This document shows, piece after piece, positions 27,082-35,053 of a stretch of DNA of 64,000 bases (its first letter is position 1; the number at the start of each line of letters is the position of its first letter). The notes beneath the pieces are model-generated. The model had not been told where the DNA came from, did not search any database, and worked only from the letters and a program-made list of their open reading frames with translations. The DNA comes from G965279335 sp965279285 (lineage in GTDB: Bacteria; Pseudomonadota; Gammaproteobacteria; DSM-16500), in contig OZ257147.1 of the NCBI GenBank assembly GCA_965279285.1, positions 496,001 to 560,000 of the forward strand. Direction: 5' to 3'. Made by a program: the position numbers and the translations under genes.

Positions 27082-27948
27082 ATGTGGGTGTTGCTTAAAA
27101 ATTATTTAGAACTATGTAAACCCAGGGTAGTGATGTTAATGATACTGACCTCAGCTGTTGGTATGTGTTTAGCGCCATCTCTGACAGTTCCAGTTATCCC
27201 GCTTATTTTTGGTAATTTAGGGATTGCTTTAGTTGCGGGGTCTGCAGCGACATTAAATCATGTTGCTGATCAACATATCGATAAATTAATGGGCCGCACG
27301 CAAAATCGTCCCTTAGTGACAGGGAAAATTACACCTAAAAGCAGTATTATGTTTGCTTTAATCTTGGGTATTGTAGGCTTATTAATATTATATTTTATGA
27401 TTAACTTACTTACAGCCGTATTAACATTATTATCATTAGTGGCTTATGCGATTTGTTACACTTTATATTTAAAACATGCGACGCCACAAAATATTGTGAT
27501 TGGTGGTATTGCAGGTGCTACGCCGCCTTTATTAGGTTGGACAGCAGTGACTGGTACAATAAGCGGACATGCGTTACTATTAGTATTAATTATTTTTATA
27601 TGGACACCACCACACTTTTGGGCTTTGGCAATTTATCGTTTAGAAGAATATGCAAAAGCGAATATTCCTATGTTGCCGCATACCCATGGGGTTGCTTATA
27701 CAAAATTAAATATCGTTTTATATACGATATTATTAGTTTGTGCTTCATCGTTACCTTATATCGTGTATATGTCAGGCTTGATTTATATTGTAGGTGTTTC
27801 ATTAGCGAATATGGTGTTTTTATACTATGTATTGCGACTTTATTTTAATGATAGAAAACAAGATGCTATCGCAACTTTTTGGTATTCGATTTATTATTTA
27901 GGAATTTTATTTTTATTATTACTTGTTGACCATTATTTTAAGTTTTAA
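27082..27948 (+). CDS. cyoE: Heme O synthase (protoheme IX farnesyltransferase)
   Basis: 288 aa UbiA-superfamily integral membrane prenyltransferase. It transfers a farnesyl group from farnesyl diphosphate to the vinyl group of heme b, giving heme O for terminal oxidases. The first substrate/Mg site is N59-x3-D63-x3-D67 inside TLNHVADQHIDKLMGRTQNR; the second conserved loop is YRLEEYAKANIPMLPHTHG. Eight to nine hydrophobic segments fit the family, and the length is normal. No oxidase subunits or ctaA are adjacent in the window. A thioredoxin-fold gene follows at 43 bases, possibly co-transcribed and linked to oxidase assembly. Confidence 0.95.
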   Translation: MWVLLKNYLELCKPRVVMLMILTSAVGMCLAPSLTVPVIPLIFGNLGIALVAGSAATLNHVADQHIDKLMGRTQNRPLVTGKITPKSSIMFALILGIVGLLILYFMINLLTAVLTLLSLVAYAICYTLYLKHATPQNIVIGGIAGATPPLLGWTAVTGTISGHALLLVLIIFIWTPPHFWALAIYRLEEYAKANIPMLPHTHGVAYTKLNIVLYTILLVCASSLPYIVYMSGLIYIVGVSLANMVFLYYVLRLYFNDRKQDAIATFWYSIYYLGILFLLLLVDHYFKF

Positions 27949-27991
27949 TGGGTATGACGATATTTTTTTCATTAGAGAGGGGCTAATCAAC

Positions 27992-28459
27992 ATGCGATTA
28001 AAAAAATTAATTTGTTTTGCGATGTTAAGTTTATTCTTGAGCTGTGCTCAGAGTGCGTCTACGTTTCATCTTGCTGCTGGTGGAAAAGTATCAGCAGATT
28101 TTTTTAAAAATAAGTGGGTCATCGTTAATTACTGGGCTTCATGGTGTGATATATGTTTAAATGAAATACCTGAGTTAAATAATTTATATCAACACAACCA
28201 AGATAAAGATATTTTAATTTATGGGGTGAATTACGATCACTTAATTTTAGGGGAATTAGATCAAGCCATTGCTACCGCTAGGATTGCCTTTCCAGTGTTG
28301 GTCGAAGATCCTAAGGTATTTTGGAATTTAGACTCATCTGATGTGGTACCGGTGACTTATATCATTAATCCTCATGGCCGAGTAGTGAAAAAAATTGTTG
28401 GGCCTACGTCAGAGGCGGCGTTGTTAAATACGATTTTGTTTTTTAAGAATAATAGTTAG
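27992..28459 (+). CDS. TlpA/ResA-like periplasmic thioredoxin-fold protein
   Basis: 155 aa. The ATG at 27992 is preceded by AGAGAGG at good spacing; a longer frame from 27923 overlaps cyoE and is less likely. The N-terminus is an export signal (hydrophobic residues 5-18, then SCAQSAS), processed either as a lipoprotein at Cys18 or after AQSA. The redox motif is W51-C52-D-I-C55 in NYWASWCDIC, and VVPVTYIINPHGRVV carries the cis-proline loop. The family reduces or transfers disulphides outside the inner membrane, for example in cytochrome c or oxidase maturation. Its position after cyoE fits a respiratory assembly role; the actual partner is unknown. Confidence 0.88.
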   Translation: MRLKKLICFAMLSLFLSCAQSASTFHLAAGGKVSADFFKNKWVIVNYWASWCDICLNEIPELNNLYQHNQDKDILIYGVNYDHLILGELDQAIATARIAFPVLVEDPKVFWNLDSSDVVPVTYIINPHGRVVKKIVGPTSEAALLNTILFFKNNS

Positions 28460-28498
28460 TGTCTCTTGATGGGTGTTTCGTCACACACCCTGACCCCA

Positions 28499-28610
28499 AC
28501 GTCCCGCGGCTTGTCCGCGGGATCTACTAGCCAGATGCAGATCTCTTCATATTAATCATGTCATATTTGTGGAGCGACCTCTGGATCCCGCGAACAAGTC
28601 GCGGGACGTT
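28499..28610. repeat. Palindromic repeat, core type B (GATCCCGCG...)
   Basis: ACGTCCCGCGGCTTGTCCGC (28499 on) is repeated in inverted orientation as GATCCCGCGAACAAGTCG at 28584 on, with 59 bases between the arms. The same core occurs at 42617-42759 and 54571-54645. It lies between two convergent genes and probably folds in the transcript of either. Confidence 0.75.
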
Positions 28611-28646
28611 GCAGATAAGCCAATGGAACGTTGGAGTTAAGTTGTA

Positions 28647-29249
28647 TTATTTAAATATTTTTAATAACCCAGATTCATCTACTTGTTTTTCCCACAAGCT
28701 ATCCGCAAGTTTGTTGTCACTATCGCTGGTATAATCTAAATGCCGTGTGCCTTTCAATTGTAGTTTATCATTAACAATTTCATCAAGTTGCAAGTTGCTA
28801 GCAGAATTACTTTCTTCTAGGTTGGTGACTAAATAATAATGTGCTGCATTTTTTTCTGGAAAACAAAATAAACGTACAGCGGCAAAGTTTACATCGCTGA
28901 GATATTGATAAGTAGAAGCCGATGTTTGTTTGAACATGAGCGCATCACAGTTAACAGCGCCACATTGCGGTGAGTTTTTAATAAAAAGTAATTTCATTTG
29001 GTCACATTGCTCTTCGGTTTTGGCAGGAAATTCTTGGAGAGCAGTGTTTATTTCATCTGCTGTATGGTCTTTTTCCGCTTCCTTTTGAATTTTTTGTTTT
29101 GACCAATCGAGGACTTCTTCATAAGTTGCGCTGCCATTTTTTAATGATGCTGTTATTGGGAACGTAAGATGGTCTTCGCTCGCTTGACACGTGCCTAGTA
29201 AGCTCAGTGTTAAAATGGCTATCGTAACGGGGACAAAAGATTTTTTCAT
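28647..29249 (-). CDS. Secreted hypothetical protein, 200 aa
   Basis: The start is the ATG at 29249, with AAGGAA seven bases before it. A longer frame begins upstream but would bury the signal peptide. MKKSFVPVTIAILTLSLLGTCQASE is a classical Sec signal peptide with a likely cut after QAS. The mature part holds several cysteines (EEQCDQ, SPQCGAVNCD, RLFCFPE) that could form disulphides in the periplasm. No family is recognised. It begins 11 bases after the stop of the preceding minus-strand gene, so the two are probably one operon. Confidence 0.75.
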   Translation of the reverse strand: MKKSFVPVTIAILTLSLLGTCQASEDHLTFPITASLKNGSATYEEVLDWSKQKIQKEAEKDHTADEINTALQEFPAKTEEQCDQMKLLFIKNSPQCGAVNCDALMFKQTSASTYQYLSDVNFAAVRLFCFPEKNAAHYYLVTNLEESNSASNLQLDEIVNDKLQLKGTRHLDYTSDSDNKLADSLWEKQVDESGLLKIFK

Positions 29250-29259
29250 TTTAATTTCC

Positions 29260-30798
29260 TTATTGAGTTGGTTGATATTTAAGGCCAGCTGCTGATGGTG
29301 TTGTCGGCGGTAATTTTGTTGAATGCTTTTTATCAAACAAACTATTCATTTGGGTTGATGAATTTGATGTCGTTGTAGCTGGAGGTTTATTGTCGGTATC
29401 TTTTTCCTCTAATTTTTTATATTTAGCTTGTATTATAGTTTTTTTTGCTGTGTCTGCTAGACCACAATGATGTAGGTAACATTCTTGAGTGCCAAATTTA
29501 GCGTTAGGAAGTTCATGTTCTGTGTACTTTTTTATTTTGGATAATAACTCTGAGTATGCAAGGTGGCAGTAATCTGTTTTAGGAAATTTTAGGATCAAAC
29601 TTTTAAGCGCAGTATTTTTTTCTTGTGATTTAGCAGATGCTCTGTTTGCTAATGCTTTGGTTAATATTGAGCAACCTATGTCGTCAAGTACAGTGAGTCG
29701 TTGAGAAGCGGGGACATGGGTTATGCGTGGTGGTTCTATGATGAGAGTGTGCAAATTAAATGGTGAACTTAATAGCTGAGCGATGACTTGCGGAAGTTGA
29801 AGATGACATACATCAACGCTTTGGGAAGCAACGATAAATGCTGTAATTGCTATATTTTCTAAGCTAGGGGCTAGCTTACTGGCTTTTCTTTCTTGTTCGC
29901 CTTTTTGTAAGGCATTGACGATTCTAGCAAGATGTGAAATTTCAATTAACCCAACGATAGTTATATTTTTAATAGTCACTAAATTACTCATAGCTGGATG
30001 GCGTATTGCTCTGATTTGTTGTTTGTATTTTTGTATTGTTAGCCAGGTAGCATTTTTAGGCGTGGGTTCTTTTTTTGTTTGTTCTTCGGATTCACTTGCT
30101 GTAACCATGCTTCTTTGTAATGCTTTTTCTAGTACAGCGACTTTATTTTCAAGTCTATCAATTTCATTTTTTTCATCTATTGACAAAGCGAGAGTTTCAG
30201 TCGGCGGATATAAATTATCTTTTAATGCATTAGCAATCTCAGTGACATATCTCACAGCGGATGTTGTACAGTCTTTTTTGCTTAAATCAAGCTCGATGCT
30301 GTCGCCGACTGCATGAGTTTTAATTTTTTGAATTGATGAGATGAGCGGCGTTAAATTTCTCGCGGTGAGTGAATGTATAGTTGTTATAGTTGTTTTTTTT
30401 GGTGGTGTATCAGGTGTATTTAATGAGTTAGGAGCAGAATAGGTCGAAGACGTTGTTACAGTATGTTGTTGTGTATTAATTGGCGGTAATAGAGCTGTTG
30501 TTTTTTGTTCAGCGCTAGGAAAAGTTGCTTCTTTAGTGGTTTGATTCACATTGTTATGATGAGTATTAGTTTTTACTCTTATGTTAACAGAAAGTATATT
30601 GGTACTTTTTGCTTGTAATCGTCGATGTGAATTATTTTTTGTTTGATGAGCCGTGGCTCGCAAAGAATGCATGCTTTCTAAATCGAGTTGCTCTAAACGT
30701 CGGGGAGGAGCTATTCTTTGTGTTGATTCGGTAGGATTAGGTTGTTCATTAAATTTTACTTTAGGCTTAGTATTTTTATTTCTCGTATGCGTTTTCAT
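29260..30798 (-). CDS. Effector-like protein with leucine-rich-like region, 512 aa
   Basis: The start ATG at 30798 follows AGGTG. The first 170 residues are low-complexity and Thr/Ser/Asn/Lys-rich with no signal peptide. Residues of about 250-440 show repeated LxxLxIxx-type segments (TIKNITIVGLIEISHLARIV, NLHTLIIEPPRI, ALKSLILKF) reminiscent of a ribonuclease-inhibitor-like leucine-rich fold. The C-terminus is again polar (TTSNSSTQMNS). The combination of disordered N-terminus and LRR-like core is common in translocated effectors, but no transport signal can be proven here. It is translationally close to the secreted protein downstream. Confidence 0.7.
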   Translation of the reverse strand: MKTHTRNKNTKPKVKFNEQPNPTESTQRIAPPRRLEQLDLESMHSLRATAHQTKNNSHRRLQAKSTNILSVNIRVKTNTHHNNVNQTTKEATFPSAEQKTTALLPPINTQQHTVTTSSTYSAPNSLNTPDTPPKKTTITTIHSLTARNLTPLISSIQKIKTHAVGDSIELDLSKKDCTTSAVRYVTEIANALKDNLYPPTETLALSIDEKNEIDRLENKVAVLEKALQRSMVTASESEEQTKKEPTPKNATWLTIQKYKQQIRAIRHPAMSNLVTIKNITIVGLIEISHLARIVNALQKGEQERKASKLAPSLENIAITAFIVASQSVDVCHLQLPQVIAQLLSSPFNLHTLIIEPPRITHVPASQRLTVLDDIGCSILTKALANRASAKSQEKNTALKSLILKFPKTDYCHLAYSELLSKIKKYTEHELPNAKFGTQECYLHHCGLADTAKKTIIQAKYKKLEEKDTDNKPPATTTSNSSTQMNSLFDKKHSTKLPPTTPSAAGLKYQPTQ

Positions 30799-30943
30799 TT
30801 AGCACCTATTATATTTGCGCGTGTTTAAATTACCTTAACATAAAGTAAAGATTGTTTCATCTATATATTTTTATTCGAGTGTTGGTAAAGGTTATTTTTT
30901 TATAGCAGGATTGGTAGCACTTAATATAAAGTAAATTTAGTTT

Positions 30944-31120
30944 GGCAGTTAGAGAGTTCGGTGGGCACGCTGCGCTTTGCCCACCCTACATTTTAATATA
31001 ATCAAATTGCGCCATACCTCATGTTTCCCGAAAAATATAATACCATCAAAACACATCGCACCATAAATTTAAAAACGTAGGGTGGGCAAAGCGCAGCGTG
31101 CCCACCAAGCTCTCTGACCG
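30944..31120. repeat. Long palindromic repeat, core type A, with shared central segment
   Basis: GGTGGGCACGCTGCGCTTTG begins at 30960, and its inverted copy ends at 31106. The flanking arms also match (AGAGAG.TTCGG against CCAAGCTCTCT). The centre (about 31000-31070, containing CAAATTGCGCCATACC) recurs in the copies at 32251 and 51389. It lies just 3' of the EamA gene and may terminate its transcript. Confidence 0.85.
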
Positions 31121-31146
31121 TTAAATAATTACGTTTTGGGAAGCTT

Positions 31147-32148
31147 TTATACACGCTCTGTTTGTTTAATTTTTTCAGAATCACTTACAACTTGAACGAT
31201 AGCCGAATTTTTTTGTAACTCTGAGAATATAGGTTTTGGTTTTCGTGAAAATTGAATTAGAGTCACGCCAATTAAAATCGCTACTGTGCCAATAATTTCG
31301 TTTTGAGTTGGAATTAAGTGTAAAAATACTAAATCCCAGACAATAGCAAGTACGGGTACAATATACATAACGCTTGAAGCTCGTACAGTCCCCCATTCTT
31401 TGAGGAGATAAAAGTAAATCATCCAGGCAATTGCTGTTGCTAAAATACCAAGATATAAAAATGCAAAAATCACTTTGGAGTTTAATAAGCTGCTTGCAGC
31501 TGGCCATGTTTCTAATGTAAATGAGCAGGCGAAAAGAAATAAAACGCTAGCGATATGTTGTTGAAGTAAATTAATTTCGAAAGTTACTTTCATTTTTTTA
31601 AATATAAGATGCTGATTGATAAGGCTGCCGATGGCGTAAGCTAAAGCCATGCCTGTGATGGATAAGATACCAATAATGGTGTTTTCCCCTGAGTGTAATA
31701 GCGGGAAAAAAACTAACGCTATGCCAGCAAAGCCAGCAAATAGGCCGATGATTTTTAGTGGGGTAAATTGACTAACATCACGGAATAAAAACGCGCCTAG
31801 TAATAATGCCCAGAAAGAAACGGTGCTGTTTAGTATGCTTGCTAAAGCAGGGGCAATAAATTTTTCACCATAAAATAAAAATGCAAAAGGGAGGGCTTGC
31901 GCACATATTCCGGCGACCCAAATTAGCCAAAATTTAGAGGGCGGTAGGAAAACTTTTTTTCTCATGCACAAAAAAAGCACAGAAAGACAGCTTAGCGAAA
32001 CAAACACCCGTATCATAGCGCTAAAAAGTGGTGGTAAATCATCCACTACGGTTTTGATATTAATAAATGACCCACTCCAAAGGAATGCTAAAGTAACAAA
32101 TAGCATAAAATTAATGGCGGCATTTTTGCTGATCGTTGGTGTATTCAT
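31147..32148 (-). CDS. EamA/DMT-family transporter, 333 aa
   Basis: Ten hydrophobic segments in two homologous halves of five, as in the drug/metabolite transporter superfamily. The first EamA unit starts at about residue 12 (FMLFVTLAFLWSGSFINIKTVVD) and the second at about residue 160 (GILSITGMALAYAIGSLINQ). Length is slightly above the usual 290-310 because of a polar C-terminal tail. The substrate cannot be read from sequence; family members export amino acids, metabolites or drugs. It lies between two copies of the type A palindrome, so it forms its own transcription unit. The last residues are encoded within about 30 bases of the downstream repeat. Confidence 0.9.
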   Translation of the reverse strand: MNTPTISKNAAINFMLFVTLAFLWSGSFINIKTVVDDLPPLFSAMIRVFVSLSCLSVLFLCMRKKVFLPPSKFWLIWVAGICAQALPFAFLFYGEKFIAPALASILNSTVSFWALLLGAFLFRDVSQFTPLKIIGLFAGFAGIALVFFPLLHSGENTIIGILSITGMALAYAIGSLINQHLIFKKMKVTFEINLLQQHIASVLFLFACSFTLETWPAASSLLNSKVIFAFLYLGILATAIAWMIYFYLLKEWGTVRASSVMYIVPVLAIVWDLVFLHLIPTQNEIIGTVAILIGVTLIQFSRKPKPIFSELQKNSAIVQVVSDSEKIKQTERV

Positions 32149-32250
32149 GGATAATTACTTTTAATAAAAATGATTTTACTTTATACCCTAAATTGAAAGA
32201 AAATTCAGCAGGGAAATGCTTATTTTGGGTTAAATAGCTGTGGGGTTAGG

Positions 32251-32452
32251 GGTAGCTATTCAGTACCCAGGGAGTTTGGTGGGCACGCTGCGCTTTGCCC
32301 ACCCTACATTTGTAATACAATCAAATTGCCTCATACCCCATATTTCCCAAAAAATATAACGCCATCAAAGCACATCACAACATAAATTTAAAAACGTAGG
32401 GTGGGCAAAGCGCAGCGTGCCCACCAAACTCCCTGGGTGCTGAATAGTTACC
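32251..32452. repeat. Composite palindrome: TAGCTATTCAG outer arms, core type A
   Basis: The outer arms GTAGCTATTCAG.ACCCAGG (32252 on) and CCTGGG.GCTGAATAG (to 32452) enclose an inverted pair of GGTGGGCACGCTGCGCTTTG units and the same central segment as the copy at 30944. It fills most of the spacer between the divergent genes at 32148 and 32493. Confidence 0.88.
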
Positions 32453-32492
32453 AATCTATTGCATTAAGAGACAAGGTCATGATAAGTTAAAA

Positions 32493-34811
32493 ATGATGAA
32501 TATAATAAATAGTTTATTGAAGAAAGGTGATTCATTGAATACTATTTATGCTATGTTAATTATTTTTCTTTCTTCTTCAGTTTCTATCGTTACCACGATT
32601 TATTCCACTACTTTATTTTTTATGAGCTACCCAGCAAGCTGGTTAGTTTATTTCTTGTGTGCGCAAACTACAGCACTAACTTTGACAGGGTTGGCTTTAA
32701 AGCCAGCATTAATGCGCGATGTTAAGTTAAATGCACAGAATGTAACAACTTTATTTGTTGTGCTATTAGTTGGGTTTTATTTTTGTCAAAAGTTGGATGG
32801 CTATTGGTTGCCAATGATAGTTGCGATTGCAACAGGGACATTGGGAAGTTTAGGTTTGATGGTTAGCTGGAATCTTATTCCATTGGCTTTTCATTTGCGG
32901 AAATATAAAGATATTGCACGTTATGCACGACAGATGTCGGCGTTGGGAATTATTAGTAGTAGCTTTATTGTGCCATTAATGTTGGCTTATTATTCTGTTT
33001 CATCCTTGTTGGTTTTCAGTATTATCTGCATGTTAGGAACAAATATTTTTATTTATCTAATAACATTGTTACAACAACCCAGCACGAAAAAAATAATTGC
33101 TACTAAAAAATCACCTGTTCAATTTCAACTTTATAAACAAATTATTATCTATTCATTATTAATTGTGTTAGTTCAATCGTTGATTGATTATTTATTTAAG
33201 TTGGATATGGCGAAAGAGTTTAAAAGTAGCGAATTAGCTGCTTTTCAAGGCTATTATATAGGCTTAAGTAATATCGCGGGTTTGGTCATTGGGATGTTGA
33301 CGACTAAATACTTACTAAAAAGAGTTCGACTTGATGGGTTATTGTATATTACACAATTTTTATTATTAATTGCTTGGTTAGCAGCTTTTTTCTATCCTTC
33401 AATTTGGACCATGTCTGTTTTGGCCAGTGTAAAAATTATTTTTATTATTAATTATGCATCATTAGCCATCGAGATTATTCTAAATTTTTTCCCTAGTATC
33501 GTTAGAATAGGCATAAATTTTAAAATAACAAATGTGTATAAGCCGATTTTTACTATTATTATTTATTTTTTACTATTATTTATTGCTACTAAAGTTAATG
33601 AAAAAGAAATGCTAATTTTTATTTTAGTCTTGACGATATTTACTTTTTATTCTATCCGGAAAATTGGCGTTGGATACAAGGCTATTTTGCAACAAGAATC
33701 TGATTTTCGGCGTTTTAATTTGATTGAAGAAAATTTCTCTATACAAGATTCCAAGTTAAGTGATCAGCCAGCTGATTTAAGATCGATTCCTTTTTTGCTT
33801 TCGCAAATCAATGATAGTAAAAATCCATCGGTATTTATTAAATTACTCGCTGCGTTTCCAGGTCAAGAAAGTGAAACAGCAATATTAAGTTTAGTTGATC
33901 GTAGTAATGTTTGGCAGCGTACTATTGCAGCAAAAGAGTCACGTTATCGTGCTTGTCAACTTCGAGTGGGCACTCAATTTAGGCGGCAAGCAACAGAGTT
34001 AGCAGTTGCGGAAGCAGGGTTAATTAATTATTTAGATAGTATTTTAGCTCAACAAAGTCAGCCATTTATTAAGGCAGAGTTAACGTCACGAATTCAATTG
34101 GCAACGGAACGCGCTTTATCTTGGTTAGCGGTAGCGACAGATCCATTGAAAGTTAGTCAAATTATTCCAGCATTGCTTAAGCCATCGACTACCTTTGCTT
34201 ATCAGCAAGCGAAAGAAAAAGCGTTGGAATTATTAGAAGTGTACATCAAGGATCATCATTTAAAAAATCAAATAATTAGTATATTTGATCCTAGTTATGC
34301 TAAAAAAGTATTGGATTCGAGCTCTACGTTTTTTCACGACGATTGGTTGACAAGAATTATTAATTTACAAGCAGCAGGTGCAGCAATGGATTCTATCGCA
34401 AAAATTATTGATTTACGACAAGTCGAATTATTTAAAGGGTTACCAAGCGAGATATTATCTGCTATTGCTGAGGAAACGGATGAAATAAGTTTTCGCAAAG
34501 GAGAATTTATTTTTAAAGAAAATGATGTACCTGATGGTTTATATTGTATTTGTTCTGGGAAAGTGCAGATTGTGCGGCAAAATAAAGTGTTAAATATATT
34601 AGAGCCTTATCGTTATTTTGGTGAGCTAGGTTTAATTGATGATACTGTGCGTGCTGCTAGTGCGGTTGCTGAGACAGATTGTACAGTACTGTTTTTGGAA
34701 AAAAATACATTTGAACGCATAACGGATGATTTACCAGAGGTTTTGCGGGTTGTTACTAAGGTTATATTATCTTATTTGCGGAAGAATTTAGCGGCGGCGG
34801 ATTTTGGTTAG
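32493..34811 (+). CDS. Multi-pass membrane transporter-like protein with C-terminal cNMP-binding domain
   Basis: 772 aa. About eleven to twelve hydrophobic segments lie in residues 15-400. The overall pattern recalls MFS or nucleotide-transporter (NTT-like) proteins, but key NTT motifs cannot be confirmed by eye. Residues of about 410-640 are helical and possibly HEAT-like (RSIPFLLSQINDSKNPSVFIKLL...). Residues of about 645-770 form a cyclic-nucleotide-binding fold: GEFIFKENDVPDGLYCICSG, and a phosphate-binding-cassette-like YFGELGLIDDTVRAASAV with the conserved Glu and Arg. The start ATG at 32493 has only a weak, distant AAGG. The SulP transporter at 40418 has the same kind of tail. The substrate is unknown. 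Confidence 0.82.
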   Translation: MMNIINSLLKKGDSLNTIYAMLIIFLSSSVSIVTTIYSTTLFFMSYPASWLVYFLCAQTTALTLTGLALKPALMRDVKLNAQNVTTLFVVLLVGFYFCQKLDGYWLPMIVAIATGTLGSLGLMVSWNLIPLAFHLRKYKDIARYARQMSALGIISSSFIVPLMLAYYSVSSLLVFSIICMLGTNIFIYLITLLQQPSTKKIIATKKSPVQFQLYKQIIIYSLLIVLVQSLIDYLFKLDMAKEFKSSELAAFQGYYIGLSNIAGLVIGMLTTKYLLKRVRLDGLLYITQFLLLIAWLAAFFYPSIWTMSVLASVKIIFIINYASLAIEIILNFFPSIVRIGINFKITNVYKPIFTIIIYFLLLFIATKVNEKEMLIFILVLTIFTFYSIRKIGVGYKAILQQESDFRRFNLIEENFSIQDSKLSDQPADLRSIPFLLSQINDSKNPSVFIKLLAAFPGQESETAILSLVDRSNVWQRTIAAKESRYRACQLRVGTQFRRQATELAVAEAGLINYLDSILAQQSQPFIKAELTSRIQLATERALSWLAVATDPLKVSQIIPALLKPSTTFAYQQAKEKALELLEVYIKDHHLKNQIISIFDPSYAKKVLDSSSTFFHDDWLTRIINLQAAGAAMDSIAKIIDLRQVELFKGLPSEILSAIAEETDEISFRKGEFIFKENDVPDGLYCICSGKVQIVRQNKVLNILEPYRYFGELGLIDDTVRAASAVAETDCTVLFLEKNTFERITDDLPEVLRVVTKVILSYLRKNLAAADFG

Positions 34812-34870
34812 GGTCTGTTGGTTTTTGTAACTAGTTGATGATGAAAAAACCCGTGGGTATAAGTATAGAT

Positions 34871-34971
34871 GTAGGGTGGACAAAGCGCAGCGTGTCCACC
34901 GTTTAATTATTAACGTGATTGATTGTTGTTTTTGATTGAACGGTGGGCACGGTGCGCTTTGCCCACCCTAC
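34871..34971. repeat. Palindromic repeat, core type A (diverged)
   Basis: GTAGGGTGGACAAAGCGCAG at 34871 pairs with the inverted ACGGTGGGCACGGTGCGCTT ending at 34971. Here the orientation of the half-sites is reversed relative to the copies at 30944 and 32251. It sits after the 3' end of the cNMP-tail transporter. Confidence 0.8.
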
Positions 34972-34990
34972 AAAACTGAGGTGGTTCTAG

Positions 34991-35014
34991 ATGCCAGCTA
35001 GAAGCTGCTGGCAT
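34991..35014. repeat. Hairpin repeat, core type D (ATGCCAGC...GCTGGCAT)
   Basis: Inverted repeat ATGCCAGC / GCTGGCAT with an 8-base loop, continuing GACTCC. The same unit occurs inside the composite repeat at 48503 and, as split arms, around the repeat at 63489. Confidence 0.75.
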
Positions 35015-35053
35015 GACTCCCTGGTTCTGGAATTCGTATTTACAGTGTTGATA

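Noticed and set aside
27453..27848. 131-codon frame inside cyoE
   Set aside because: Alternative frame of an obvious UbiA-family gene; hydrophobic and aromatic-rich content is a by-product of the cyoE frame.
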